DNA of 64,000 bases, taken from Termitomyces sp. T153. Taxonomy: Eukaryota > Basidiomycota > Agaricomycetes > Agaricales > Lyophyllaceae. The translations under genes were made by a program, and so were the position numbers. Under the pieces are notes generated by a model, which did no database searches, had not been told where the DNA came from, and saw nothing but the letters and a program-made list of their open reading frames with translations. The stretch lies in contig JACKQL020000058.1 in the NCBI GenBank assembly GCA_018296165.2, positions 248,001-312,000 of the forward strand. The letters run 5' to 3'. Positions 20,570 to 29,916 of this stretch are shown piece after piece. The first letter of the stretch is position 1. Each line of letters begins with the position of its first letter.

Positions 20570-21799
20570 TCAAGTTGATTCTGTATCCCCACCAGCATTA
20601 ACTAACTCAGGTTGGGATGGCAGACGAACAAAACGACGGCCATAGATATGCGTCATCTCGTTCTCCTGCCTACGGGTCATTGCACAGCGTACTTTCCATT
20701 TTGGATTTGCTCCGCTCTTGGTCAAGTACCGCTTGCATTCCAATATGTCAAAATCTGTGCTCGAAACATCAAGGGTGACCTTCCGAAGGGCGGGAAATCG
20801 GAATCTCGGCGAGCTTGCGTACAAGTCTCTGATGTCGGCTGTGGATGTAATATTCAAGGACCGTAGAGTTGTCATTTGAATGTCTTGCGCCGAGCTAGAC
20901 AGTGGTGGGAGTAACGCTCGCGGTTGGTCCAGAATCGGGTCGTTGACTGCTCTGATGGTCTTGATATTCACATTTACAAGGTGCACTCTTCCCCTCTCCA
21001 AGAGTGTTTTGCATTCATCCATTGATAGTGCACAATCAAGTGTGAGGTTGGCAAGGGTCAGACTCGTAAACGCCGGTTGTTGTGTGAAGAACAATGGGAG
21101 TTGCTCTCTATTGCCTGTCCACTCAAGAGTCGTCAAATCGTCGGGAAGGAGGACCCTGTGTCTGGCAGGAAGAACGCCGATCCCACCAGTTATCCTGATC
21201 CTGCCCTGCGGGAGGGAGATAGTGAGTTTACTGCAGAGTCGACCACCACCAAGGGCATCCCACATGGAACCCAACCGATGGGTCAATAGGTCCAAATTTC
21301 CAGTCGACCACTCTGTATAGTAGCTCGAACTTTTATCAGAGTTGTCCATGACCGCTTCGATAGGAAAAGGCACCATGCTTGAGGTACTCCAGAGACGGAA
21401 ATTTTCAATTATCTCGCTATTTTGTTGTGCGATGCTGTCGAAAGTCATCTTAAAGCGACACTGAACGACCTGCAGAGTATAACCTGTTTTTTTCTTGCGA
21501 GAAGATAGTTTGGCGGAGGTAAGAATATTTGAATTCCGAGGATTCCTAGGTCCTCTGGTATTGCGACGAGAACGGTGATCTCCACCGTTATAAGGTACCT
21601 GATCAGAAGGGAGTGTGGTTTCGTGATCTTCCAGATGGATTCCCTGGCTTGTTGTTGACGTGATGGACTGGGAAGGGGGATTCCTTGAGAGCGCGGGATA
21701 GACTGCACGGTAAAACCAGATGGTGGCTCCAACAACTGCTGCCGAGAGCACAAGTTTCGAGGTTCTGGCCAAGTCTAAACTGTGAGAAGTAGCGTGCAT
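20570..21799 (-). CDS. Membrane-anchored LRR-like protein, copy A (409 aa)
   Basis: An uninterrupted 409-codon frame starts at ATG 21799. Residues ~16-35 form a hydrophobic segment (LVLSAAVVGATIWFYRAVY), a likely single N-terminal membrane anchor. A basic, serine/arginine-rich stretch follows (RRNTRGPRNPRN, SSRKKKTG), and then a ~270-residue region of irregular leucine-rich text (LTTLEWTGN, FTSLTLANLTLDCALSMDECKTLLERG, TTLRSLNITSTADI). The phrase ..LDCALSMDECKTLLERG matches ..ISCAMTLDDCLYILSHG in the neighbour at 22599, so the two are one family, the one linked here to F-box proteins. No F-box is visible in this protein. Function unknown. Its paralogue at 59364-60632 is nearly identical but ends differently because of a 1-bp indel. 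Confidence 0.75.
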   Translation of the reverse strand: MHATSHSLDLARTSKLVLSAAVVGATIWFYRAVYPALSRNPPSQSITSTTSQGIHLEDHETTLPSDQVPYNGGDHRSRRNTRGPRNPRNSNILTSAKLSSRKKKTGYTLQVVQCRFKMTFDSIAQQNSEIIENFRLWSTSSMVPFPIEAVMDNSDKSSSYYTEWSTGNLDLLTHRLGSMWDALGGGRLCSKLTISLPQGRIRITGGIGVLPARHRVLLPDDLTTLEWTGNREQLPLFFTQQPAFTSLTLANLTLDCALSMDECKTLLERGRVHLVNVNIKTIRAVNDPILDQPRALLPPLSSSAQDIQMTTLRSLNITSTADIRDLYASSPRFRFPALRKVTLDVSSTDFDILECKRYLTKSGANPKWKVRCAMTRRQENEMTHIYGRRFVRLPSQPELVNAGGDTEST

Positions 21800-22598
21800 C
21801 GATAGTTTCTACCTTATACCTTGTGAGAAACCTTCACAAGGACTGGCGTGAAATCCTTACGTTGATGAAAAAAAAAACGAAAACAGGAGTTGTATGTTTT
21901 GAAACCTCGACAAATGAACTTCTGAATCCGATGAGAAGGTCCCTTGAAATGTAGGCTTGGAAGTAAACTTAGTGTTTCTTTAAATGAAATGCAGACCTTT
22001 TGTCTTTTGACACAATGAAGATCTGTAGGTCTCTGGTTTCCAAGTCAACATGGTGATTATACCTCGTGATGGAAGACAATTGCAGTCCCTGTGGCTCGAT
22101 CCATACTCAGGGTGGCAGTTAGCGAAGAGGCTTTTTGTCAAAAGATAATCAAGACGAAACAAGAAAAGGTCGCCAGAAAGCAAAACAAAAGAAGGTTTAA
22201 TAAGGACCTCAATGAAAACGATGCTTGGGTTTTTTTTTTGTTATATACGCAAAAAGGTATCCGGTACACAAGTAACAATAAACTCTGAAAATTGGACTGC
22301 CAAGTACTAGGGAGGTGCGGTGGCGACGAAGACTTTGCTTTGGCAAAATATAATTTGTTTTATCGCCAAATAGAAAATCTGATAAAGAGGGCAAACGCTT
22401 ACTATGCACTGCATCAAAATCGTGCTTTTTTAACGGAAGGGGTTGTTGAAGTCATGATGGTGATATTTCAGGAGATTTTTGAGACCAAGGAAAGACCTGA
22501 GATCACAACCTGAAATGGAAAACCGGTCCAAAGTCGACTCTACTCCACATGAGTTGGTCAGTCTAAGAACATCAGCAAAAGATATTAAACTACTACTA
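21800..22598. other. Intergenic between the two copy-A genes
   Basis: No gene is supported; short frames on both strands are shadows. The corresponding stretch in copy B (60633-61412) is highly similar with small indels, including a longer A/G-rich tract at 21868-21885 in A. Confidence 0.4.
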
Positions 22599-23540
22599 TT
22601 ACAACCATCCTTTATGCGAAATATCAATCTCGACATCAGGAGCACACCGACTCCGAATCCTCTCTTTGTCCTCTTCCAGGATTCTCCCATTCAATGAAAA
22701 CTTTATCAGCTTTCTCCAAGGGATTGATTCAAGATCTTGCAAGGGTTCAACGCTATCCCGAAGGCACAAAGACAGATCAACAAGAGCCGGGAAATCAAAC
22801 ATGCGAAGAGGTGTATAAATCTCCACTTTTTCAGACTTCAATTCCAACCTGCGCAGGTCAGGCAGCTGCCGAATTCCACGATGGAAACTAGATGGGCGAG
22901 GAAGAGTAGTGTCCAAGTTGTATGTTGACACTATTCTACCGAGCTCGATCGTCTTGTAGTGGACACCGTGGGAAAGGATGTATAGACAATCGTCGAGAGT
23001 CATGGCGCATGAGATTGTGATGTTTTCGAGAAACTGCAAGAATGATGGGGTGAGGGGTATCCATGAATGAAGCAACTGTGTTTGATAGCTCTTCCATACC
23101 AGGCTCCGCAGACCTACGAGAGCATCGGATCGAAGCACAGATGAGTTCGTATTCTCCCATCTTATTTCCACATTATCGGACAAGCGAATGTTGAGGCTGT
23201 TCCAACAGTCGTAGCCCATGATGTGACCGAGCTGAATGAGGTAACGCGCCAAAGCGCTCAGACCCTTCTCGTGACTCTGAGGAGTGGTATTACATGCCCA
23301 AAAGAAAACTCTAATATCGACGGGCTTATGAGAGTCAATGAGGTAAGGAGAGTTTTTCAACCGCATTTCGGGCTTATTCCATGGTGGATAGGGTGGAGAG
23401 CAGTGATCGTCATGCAGTACGATATCTACAAACTGTGGCTGCAGCTGAATCCGGTAAGAAAAAGACAAGTCCAAGTCATCAAGTTCAGGTTCATCTTTAC
23501 CAAAGCTGATTCCAGGGACACGGCATGAACAAAAGTCAAA
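22599..23540 (-). CDS. F-box-associated LRR-like protein, copy A (main exon)
   Basis: The frame is open from a probable splice acceptor (TTTTTCTCGTAG, ending at 23541) to the stop at 22599, about 313 codons with no internal methionine before residue ~40, so at least one 5' exon is needed. It reads CRVPGISFGKDEPELDDLDLSFSY, then IVLHDDHC, LGHIMGYDCWNSLNIRL, ENITISCAMTLDDCLYILSHG, LPDLRRLELKSEKVEIY and ends in DISHKGWL. The layout (substrate region of irregular LRRs after an N-terminal segment) is that of fungal F-box family proteins, but no clear F-box is in this exon. A conserved upstream frame (about 23865-23700, YELGTVVLYNALEAEP) may be the preceding exon. In copy A it is cut by TGA where copy B has CGA. 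Confidence 0.65.
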   Translation of the reverse strand, partial: FDFCSCRVPGISFGKDEPELDDLDLSFSYRIQLQPQFVDIVLHDDHCSPPYPPWNKPEMRLKNSPYLIDSHKPVDIRVFFWACNTTPQSHEKGLSALARYLIQLGHIMGYDCWNSLNIRLSDNVEIRWENTNSSVLRSDALVGLRSLVWKSYQTQLLHSWIPLTPSFLQFLENITISCAMTLDDCLYILSHGVHYKTIELGRIVSTYNLDTTLPRPSSFHRGIRQLPDLRRLELKSEKVEIYTPLRMFDFPALVDLSLCLRDSVEPLQDLESIPWRKLIKFSLNGRILEEDKERIRSRCAPDVEIDISHKGWL

Positions 23541-24146
23541 CTACGAGAAAAAGAGCGGCTCACAGACGTCTGAACCCTGAACAAAGTGCATTCGACATTG
23601 AAGATATGTGTACAAGACCGCGGTTGGTTGAATCAGTCTGGTCCATCCGTATCTTTGAGGAAAACAGAATGAGAAAAGAGACCCTTGAATATAACAGAGC
23701 TAACTCACCGTGGTTCAGCTTCAAGAGCATTGTAAAGAACAACCGTACCAAGTTCATATATATATGCAGCACAAGACCTCCCATTTTCAGACAAGGCTGT
23801 TGGCACAAGCGGCAATCGGACTCGACTACAGCGAGGAAAGTTCAACAAAGTACAAGGGACTGATGACTGAAGGATGAAAACCTTGTAGATCCACAACACA
23901 GCATTCAGCTCCGCATGCATAAGGTAGCGGTGGATGTGATTTTGATCACTGCATACACTATCCTGTAGCGGCAACAAGTGCCAGTGCCAACGCCCCTTGC
24001 TCTCCCTCCCCACTTTATGACACCTCGAGACACATCATGTGACCGGTCGGGGGACAAATTGTAGCGGCTCGGGTTTCCCCGCTACGGAGTTTGAAGGACT
24101 GGCAGTTGCCAGAGCTTCGTCACCTCTGAGAGCAACGGGTCACAGA
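23541..24146. other. Probable 5' exon/leader region of the 22599 gene
   Basis: Minus-strand frames conserved between copies A and B (LVPTALSENG, then YELGTVVLY.ALEAEPR) suggest an upstream exon between about 23870 and 23700, but I could not find a donor that joins in phase. The CGA codon kept in copy B (62520 region) is TGA in A, producing either a stop or a new GTGAGT donor at 23703-23708. Confidence 0.35.
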
Positions 24147-24349
24147 CACTGCTGGGGCCAGAAAATGTTTCTAATGGAAAAAGAGTCAAAGAAACCTGTC
24201 ATCTGTTTCTTTGCTAGCTTTTTACTATAGAAAAAGGCAAATTTCCTTTGTTCAAAGACTTTTTCCATCAGAAATTGCCACAGAGGAAATGGCATAACAG
24301 GTTTCCTTTTGATTTTTTCCCAAGGAAACACAATTGAGTGTCAGCAGTG
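24147..24349. mobile_element. 203-bp MITE, second family member, AGA duplication
   Basis: The ends are CACTGCTG (left) and CAGCAGTG (right), with imperfect ~60-bp inverted repeats that share an AAGAAACCTGT / ACAGGTTTCC block. The 3-bp direct repeat AGA flanks it (24144-24146 and 24350-24352). Copy B of the segmental duplication at ~62944-62952 has the uninterrupted sequence GGGTCACAGAGTTGTAACG with a single AGA. That is the empty site, and it proves insertion with precise 3-bp target duplication. The length equals that of the element at 6164-6366. Confidence 0.92.
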
Positions 24350-24352
24350 AGA

Positions 24353-25482
24353 GTTGTAACGTGTTATGTTCTCATGGGACAGGTAGTCCAACTGGTTCGT
24401 CGAGTGCAATTCCGACGTGTTCCATTATAGGCAGAACCGTTACAACAATAACTGTGATTTTACACTGTCCAAAGCATGTGCCATCATCCTCGCTTCAGAC
24501 ACAGAAATGGAAAAAAATTACTTTCATTGCAATATTAAGACAAAGATAAATCAACAGTACAATACAAGCAGTACAATGCTACTAACAGTACAATATTACT
24601 TTGACAGCGCATCGTCAAAGACATTCCGGCAGGACCCTGCATCTGGACCCATATTGGGGCTTTGTAAGGCGCACAGGACTTGGTTATGCACGCCTACGCG
24701 CGCAAGAAGAAGGGAAGGGGACTTAAAAGGCATTTTATTCATGTCAACAGGGAGCTAAAGACGAGAGTGTCGTGGTAGTAGTAACAAGGTCTATTTAAAT
24801 TACTTACAACAACAACCCCTACTGTTGAGCAGAGGACTAGCTAAACCGTACTGACGTCATAGGTCTGGACGCGTTACCGTAATCGGAAGGGGGCGCTGTA
24901 AGCCATACCGATATTTGCTATTCTTTGTCTTTTTTCTTGTTTTTTTATTTTATTTTGGCAGTGGACCATGCCAAGCCTTGCCCACACAGTACAGCAATGC
25001 CCAGACCACCTACTAGCTGACCAAACTCCTGAATGATGGCAAAAACATGTGGAAATAGCAGTGGTTGGTGTGCAGACAGAGAACTATGAAAGAGAGGGGA
25101 TTTCAAGCCTTTTTGGAAGCAACTACTTACCATGGCTTGAAATTTCCCAGGGAGGAGAGTTCTTAGGCTTACAAACATTCAGTGGCTTCAGGCTTAATCA
25201 TTATAATTATATTTCAATTGAGCCTTGTTTTCAAGTCTGGCCTGGTCAATGTTTTAAGACGAAATCAATAAAAATCTACTTTACTACCTTCTATGAAGTG
25301 AGTCTAGTGTAAACTAGCCCCAAACACTGAGTTTGTACTGAGTTTGAAAGGGTCCCCTTCAACAAAGCCAAACTTACGATTTTGCATTCAACAGTGAGTA
25401 TTCAGGAGAAACAATTCGGCCGCGGCCTGCACAAGCATCACTATCAGACAATTATGTATGTATGCAAAGAAAACAGCTTCCA
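24353..25482. other. Intergenic; includes a CpG-poor insert
   Basis: Positions about 24955-25260 abruptly lose CpG (starting GGCAGTGGACCATGCC) between CpG-normal flanks, suggesting an old transposon fragment. It is present in both duplication copies (63555-63860), so it predates the duplication. No terminal repeats were recognised, and no gene is supported. Confidence 0.4.
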
Positions 25483-27053
25483 CTACGGAAAGTATGCCTC
25501 AATGTTGAGTAACATTCCTTCCAATTCATTTGCACCGTCGTCCAAACCCTCTCCCTCAGGCAAAGTCCTATCCCAACGCCACACTTGTAAATCACAAAGT
25601 GCCGCAAAACCATCCGCCTTGAACTTCTGAGATCTAGACCGAGCCATAGCAAGAAGACCGCCCGACGACTTCTTGCACCACCTCAGGGCCAGGTGTTCAA
25701 GCTGTGGCAGAATCCTTGCGTTACCCTCACTCAAGTTCCGCGTGAGAACATTCATAAATTTCTCTGTCACCGGAGGCTCCACAGTAAGATACTTAAGACT
25801 CGACATAGTTTGAGAAGAAAGTATGTCAAGCAATATATCCTCCGCGATCGGATCGCCCGAAATGTCGTAGATGTACTCTTTGAGGCTACATCTGGATCTC
25901 AACAGCAGTTCTCTAAACACCGATGGAGCAGGACGGTACAGCCAAACTCTCTTTTGCTCGACATGTACAGAGACCAATGAAGGGAGTGTGAGTTTGTTAA
26001 ATATTTCTTCGGCAGTTCTCATGGTGACCAGGTGGAGTTTGTGTAGATAGGAAGGGTGACAGGCGCTTCGGGGGTCGGACGTCTTTCTGGAAATTGAAGG
26101 AGATGAGCGTTATAGCATGAGTATGGGTCGATGAAATGAAGGTCGACGAGGTTCTGAAGCTGAGGTAGAACTTCAAAAAGTGATGCAATCATCATCGTTA
26201 CTTCGATCGACGTAAGGCGAGACCACGGAATCTTCTTTAGGTTCGATTCCAAGTAATCAATCTCCCAATAACCACGAGTGAATGACTGAGAGGAGTGAAA
26301 TGCGTCCCAGACTTCTTCTAATGGTGGGAGCTTTCCGTAGGGAAGGTCTATGGAGTAGCGGCTTGACAAGACAGCAGTTTTGAGTATCGGAAGGCTGCCT
26401 GGCTTGAGCCCCGACAACACCTCAGGAATGCGTCTCGCGAACTTAAAATCGACCGCCTTCCAACGATGCGAATGCGCCATAAGGATAGTCATAACCTCTG
26501 ACGAGAACGGGTTTGAAACCGGATTATAAGTATTAATCATATGCCCCTCAAACCCATGGATAGACTCAACGAATACAATGCTAAGAGGTGCATCGCCAGA
26601 CCGCTCGAGCCAAGCTTCGAGCAGGTGCATATTCGGCTGTCTGCGAGTGCAGTGAATGGCAATTGAGGACCAGAGAAGAGGCGTCAACAGCGCAATGGCT
26701 CTCCATAACATACAAACCTGCACTAAAATTGCAGGGTCTAGAGATGTGTCTGGAGCAAGGGTTCTTCTTCGAATTCTGTTGGTGATGGGAGGTCCCCTTG
26801 GATTCCAGTGGTTTCGATCTTCATCAAGACAGCCGAAGATCTCAAATAAGATCTTGACGGGGAGACGGAAAATTGGGGCGGAATAGGCGGTGTCTGGAGC
26901 AGCTTGCCTGAGGATCTTGAGAACGGCCAGAGACTCTTGGATTGATGATACGATAGACTTGATGATTGCGAGATATCGTGAGACCTGCAGTAGATAAATG
27001 AGGCATGAATAGAGTAAGTAAAAGCGAAAACATACATTGCTGCCAGTGTCCAT
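25483..27053 (-). pseudogene. F-box protein with a 1-bp frameshift
   Basis: Exon 1 (27053-27036, MDTGSN) is followed by a 51-bp intron (26985-27035, GTATGT...CTGCAG) that is in frame and could also be read through. Exon 2 has a coiled-coil-like start and then an F-box-like domain (IFRLPVKILFEIFGCL, ILVQVCMLWRAIALLTPLLWSSIAI), typical of agaricomycete F-box proteins that recruit substrates to SCF ligases. The frame ends at 26021 after VTLPIYTNSTWSP. Shifting by one base at about 26049-26054 (CTTCCTATCTAC) restores family-like text (YLHKLHLVTMRTAEEIF) that runs on to 25483 with LRR-like repeats and an acidic end. A single-base deletion, or a sequencing error, explains this best. Confidence 0.75.
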
Positions 27054-27537
27054 GATAAACTTATGGTACGTAGACGAATCTAGCGGAAGCTGGAGAAAGT
27101 GTTATTTGTCGAATGCATTTATTCATGGCGACCAGCCCCATCTTATTGCAGAAAGAGAGTCCGACAAGCGCCCTTGTACTTTCTACAACGAATGTGTGGA
27201 CCTTGTTCCCAAATTTGATGACATAGTACCTAGTAAGGACCTCGTTAACGCTGGTAATCGTTGAAAAACAACGGTTGCCATAGGCAACATGGGCTGCTAT
27301 TGATATCAACTTATGCATAATGTCATTATGGAGCTGTCACGGTGAACCAACGTGGAGCGACAGCGTGATGTTACGGTGTCATCACACGAGAGTCTTATTC
27401 CAAACACTGAGTGAACTATTGTAAGTCCTCGTATTGGAAAGAACTACTTTAGCGTAACCTAGACAATCTACTTATATGTCTAGTCAGTTAGGTCATTGCC
27501 GAGTAGCGGTAAGAGAGAATAATATATCATATGTAAG
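27054..27537. other. Intergenic, no supported gene
   Basis: Nothing recognisable apart from a small perfect palindrome, GTTGCC-ATA-GGCAAC, at 27274-27288. CpG content is normal. Confidence 0.4.
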
Positions 27538-28415
27538 TCAAGTCGGTAATAGAAAGAAGATACCGGTCACCGTCGTTACATATGCCCTCCAGGTATCTAG
27601 AACAAGTGATAGATGCCTAAAAGATATGGAGAGGAGTGGTCGACATGAAGGAGTGAATCTGAGCTGTTGAGCTCTCGTGAACATATTGAAAATCGCGGGG
27701 TCGCGAGTTGAAACGCGACGGCAAGAGTTTAGAGAAGATAATAAAACGATTGTGGGGGATAAATGGTAGATCACTCGGCGAGGGTGTTTTTTCTCAATAA
27801 ACTGACCGATAGGCATCTCTTTGTCACCTTTGCTGGATTCAGAAGTGGCCGTATCCTTTTGGGCACGCTTCTTTTTGTTAGAATTGGCGTGGGAGGAGGT
27901 GGGGAGGCTAAAAACATCGGCGTTAGCGTCCTCGAAACGACGCTTCTTGAGTTCCTTTTCTTCGCGGTGAGAGTCAGATCGAGCCTGGTTACGGACGGCT
28001 TCGTGATGAGGGCGTAAGAGGGCATTCTTCATGCTAGCCCAAGCCTCCTGATTTACTTCGCCATCCGGCTTGATGATACCAAAAGCACGGAACTCGGAAT
28101 AGCGATTGTTGACAACAGGGAATGTAAGGACAGATTGGGGAATGGGAAAGCTGTCGTAGTTATAGAGGCCGGTTTCTGGTTTGCAAAGAATAAATTTGCA
28201 GGGATTGTCGCCCTTGTTACGATTATAAATGGCGGCAAACCCCTTGTACCCGTTAGGCTCAACCATATTTATGGTGGCGCTACGGCGTCGGATGTTTGCA
28301 TCGTGGTCTACATAGCCAAGCAGCTGAGCGGGGTGGATAGTGAGGTTGGGCTCGACAGAGGTGAGGACAACCAGACCGTCGGGTGGGTGAGTCGCATTTG
28401 TAATGATCCTTTAGG
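27538..28415 (-). CDS. Hypothetical protein, 5' end disrupted
   Basis: The minus-strand frame reads from about 28415 (ITNATHPPDGLVVLTSVEPN) through MVEPNGYKGFAAIYNRNKGD, ILCKPETGLYNYDSFPIPQ and RFEDANADVF to a lysine/serine-rich tail (NSNKKKRAQKDTA). It was not matched to a known domain. CpG content is host-like. Upstream a second frame (MLFRPKGS) would join if one base were added near 28405. Beyond that lies CpG-poor chromovirus sequence ending about 28490-28580. This suggests a host gene whose 5' end was lost or frameshifted next to the retroelement. The exact 3' end (27538 stop or an earlier intron) is uncertain. Confidence 0.45.
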
Positions 28416-28489
28416 GCGGAACAACATGGTAATAGAATTCAAGGAGGAAGTAAGTGATGGTATTGATGAGCAAGAAAGAGAGATAGATT

Positions 28490-28975
28490 TCAATTCGATA
28501 CATCCACAAGGTGGTGGCAAATGGTCTTCAAGTCGGGGGGCATGCCTATAAATGTGTCTTCGAAATGGCAGGACCCCAGGAAGATCTGTAAAATGTCGAT
28601 GGGAGGTGTGCCTGTACCAGTAGGTAGCTCGGAGATAATCTCAACACCCTGAGCATCCAGATAGGGTGGAATTAAGTCCAGCTCATTTACCTGATTGTAA
28701 GTCAGCCAGGTCTTATCTTCAGCTTGCCATAATACTTTGAATATAGCATTGGATTTTGAACCAGCATGACTTACAATCTTATCAGCAGCCCACTTGACTT
28801 TGTGCTCGGGTCCAGTGTCCGTGACAATTTGCGAGTAAAGTGGAAATCTTTGGTCATTGTTGGGGTGGTGTATTCTCAATATAGATGCATGGAAAACATC
28901 GTGTATTCCCCTTTGTTGCATGTGCAATGGTAGTTGTATTTGGAAGGAGTGATTACCAAAGTCTTTTAGAATCAA
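28490..28975 (-). pseudogene. Chromovirus integrase C-terminus / chromodomain
   Basis: The text includes FGNHSFQIQLPLHMQQRG, VFHASILRIHHPNNDQRFP, WAADKIVSHAG and FKVLWQAEDKTWLTYNQV. This matches the integrase tail of chromoviruses, in which a chromodomain (W...I..H...FKV.W....TW) targets integration. The final ~30 residues have no chromodomain character and may be flanking sequence. Confidence 0.75.
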
Positions 28976-29028
28976 ATACAGACCTACAAATTTGGGGATT
29001 AATTTTCATGCTAAGCCTTTGGGAAATA

Positions 29029-29914
29029 CAGTCGAACCTCTCATGACTGATGGCCCTTGTAACTGATAACCCTTCAAACCAATGGGTTTTCAGCATCCAC
29101 CGACTTGATTCGCAGGGAAATTTGTTAACCCTCCGATACCCAATATTTAATGGGTCCCAGGAAGGGTCATAACCGATAATTTGCCCAGAAAGTATAGATT
29201 TTCATTATAATTAATTGGTTTCTCCTAAGTATATGATGTAAGAATCACTGTTTTATTGACATACCATTGTAATTTTAATGGAGAATTGAGAAAACAAAAG
29301 ATACAACAAAGTTCTCAGTTCCTTCCCTCTCTGACAATGCCAAAGAATCCTCTCAAGATCATCAAAGCAGGTATCTCACAACTCAAATCAGAGAAAGAGC
29401 TATGTAAACAAGATCTTCTTGCACAACCCTTGAGGAAGGAGGCAATCTTGGATGCTGATGAGACATGGCTGGACCATGAGGGGAACCTGGTTGATGAAGA
29501 ATGGGTTCTAGAGCTTCTTGAAAGGGCTTCTGACTACAAGCATGGGCTGGATCAATTGGATTCACAGCAAAAAAGTATTGTTAAGTGGCTAATCCCAAGC
29601 TTTTATTTACTTACCAGTAATAAGGTAGTATCTGATATGGATCAGTAATATGCATGCCAGTTAAAAGGTATTCTTGCAAGTTTTGGGTGCCAAAGGTGCC
29701 TTGAGGAATTCCAGTCTCTTCAGCCTACTACTCTTCATGAATATTTCACTAAAAATTCAGATAGTCATCAGCAGTGATGTATATAATGTCTACTTATACT
29801 GAAAGCAAGCCTTAGAAGAGACTCTACAATGACCCCTCTTATACCTGATACTCCCTAATAACTGATACTTTTTGGCTTCCATGGAGGGGCCATTGGTTGT
29901 GAGAGGTTTGACTG
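29029..29914 (+). mobile_element. Pogo/Tigger-like element inserted in the chromovirus
   Basis: The ends are near-perfect inverted repeats: left CAGTCGAACCTCTCATGACT, right (reverse complement) CAGTCAAACCTCTCACAACC. Both continue with TGGCCC. TA dinucleotides flank both sides (29027-29028, 29915-29916), the target duplication of Tc1/mariner-pogo elements. At 886 bp it is too short for a transposase and is non-autonomous. Removing it with one TA restores the integrase reading frame across the junction, which confirms that it is the younger insertion. Confidence 0.88.
29256..29648 (+). CDS. Orphan frame inside the pogo-like element
   Basis: A 130-codon frame, with a likely methionine at 29337 (MPKNPLKIIKAGISQLKSEKE). 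It continues with ETWLDHEGNLVDEEWVLELLE and ASDYKHGLDQLDSQQ, an acidic, helical, coiled-coil-like text. No DDE motif is present, so it is not the catalytic transposase core. It may be an internal remnant of a full-length element's gene or a captured segment. Expression is unproven. Confidence 0.4.
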   Translation: MTYHCNFNGELRKQKIQQSSQFLPSLTMPKNPLKIIKAGISQLKSEKELCKQDLLAQPLRKEAILDADETWLDHEGNLVDEEWVLELLERASDYKHGLDQLDSQQKSIVKWLIPSFYLLTSNKVVSDMDQ

Positions 29915-29916
29915 TA

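Larger units (their letters stand above)
18869..25400. repeat. Segmental duplication, copy A
   Basis: This block matches 57828-64000 in the same orientation with high identity by eye. The left edge lies inside exon 1 of the 18810 gene. The right edge is not reached, because copy B runs into the window end. Differences include a 203-bp MITE plus 3-bp duplication only in A (24147-24352), a 119-bp segment only in A (19522-19640) and small indels. Both copies carry the same two minus-strand LRR-like genes. Confidence 0.9.

Noticed and set aside
20612..21320. Plus-strand frames opposite the LRR-like genes (also 59439-60147)
   Set aside because: They are antisense shadows of the long minus-strand genes. 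They lack domains and change by the same indels.
27763..28551. Plus-strand frames opposite the hypothetical gene
   Set aside because: The minus-strand frame has coherent low-complexity and conserved-looking text; the plus-strand frames are its shadows.
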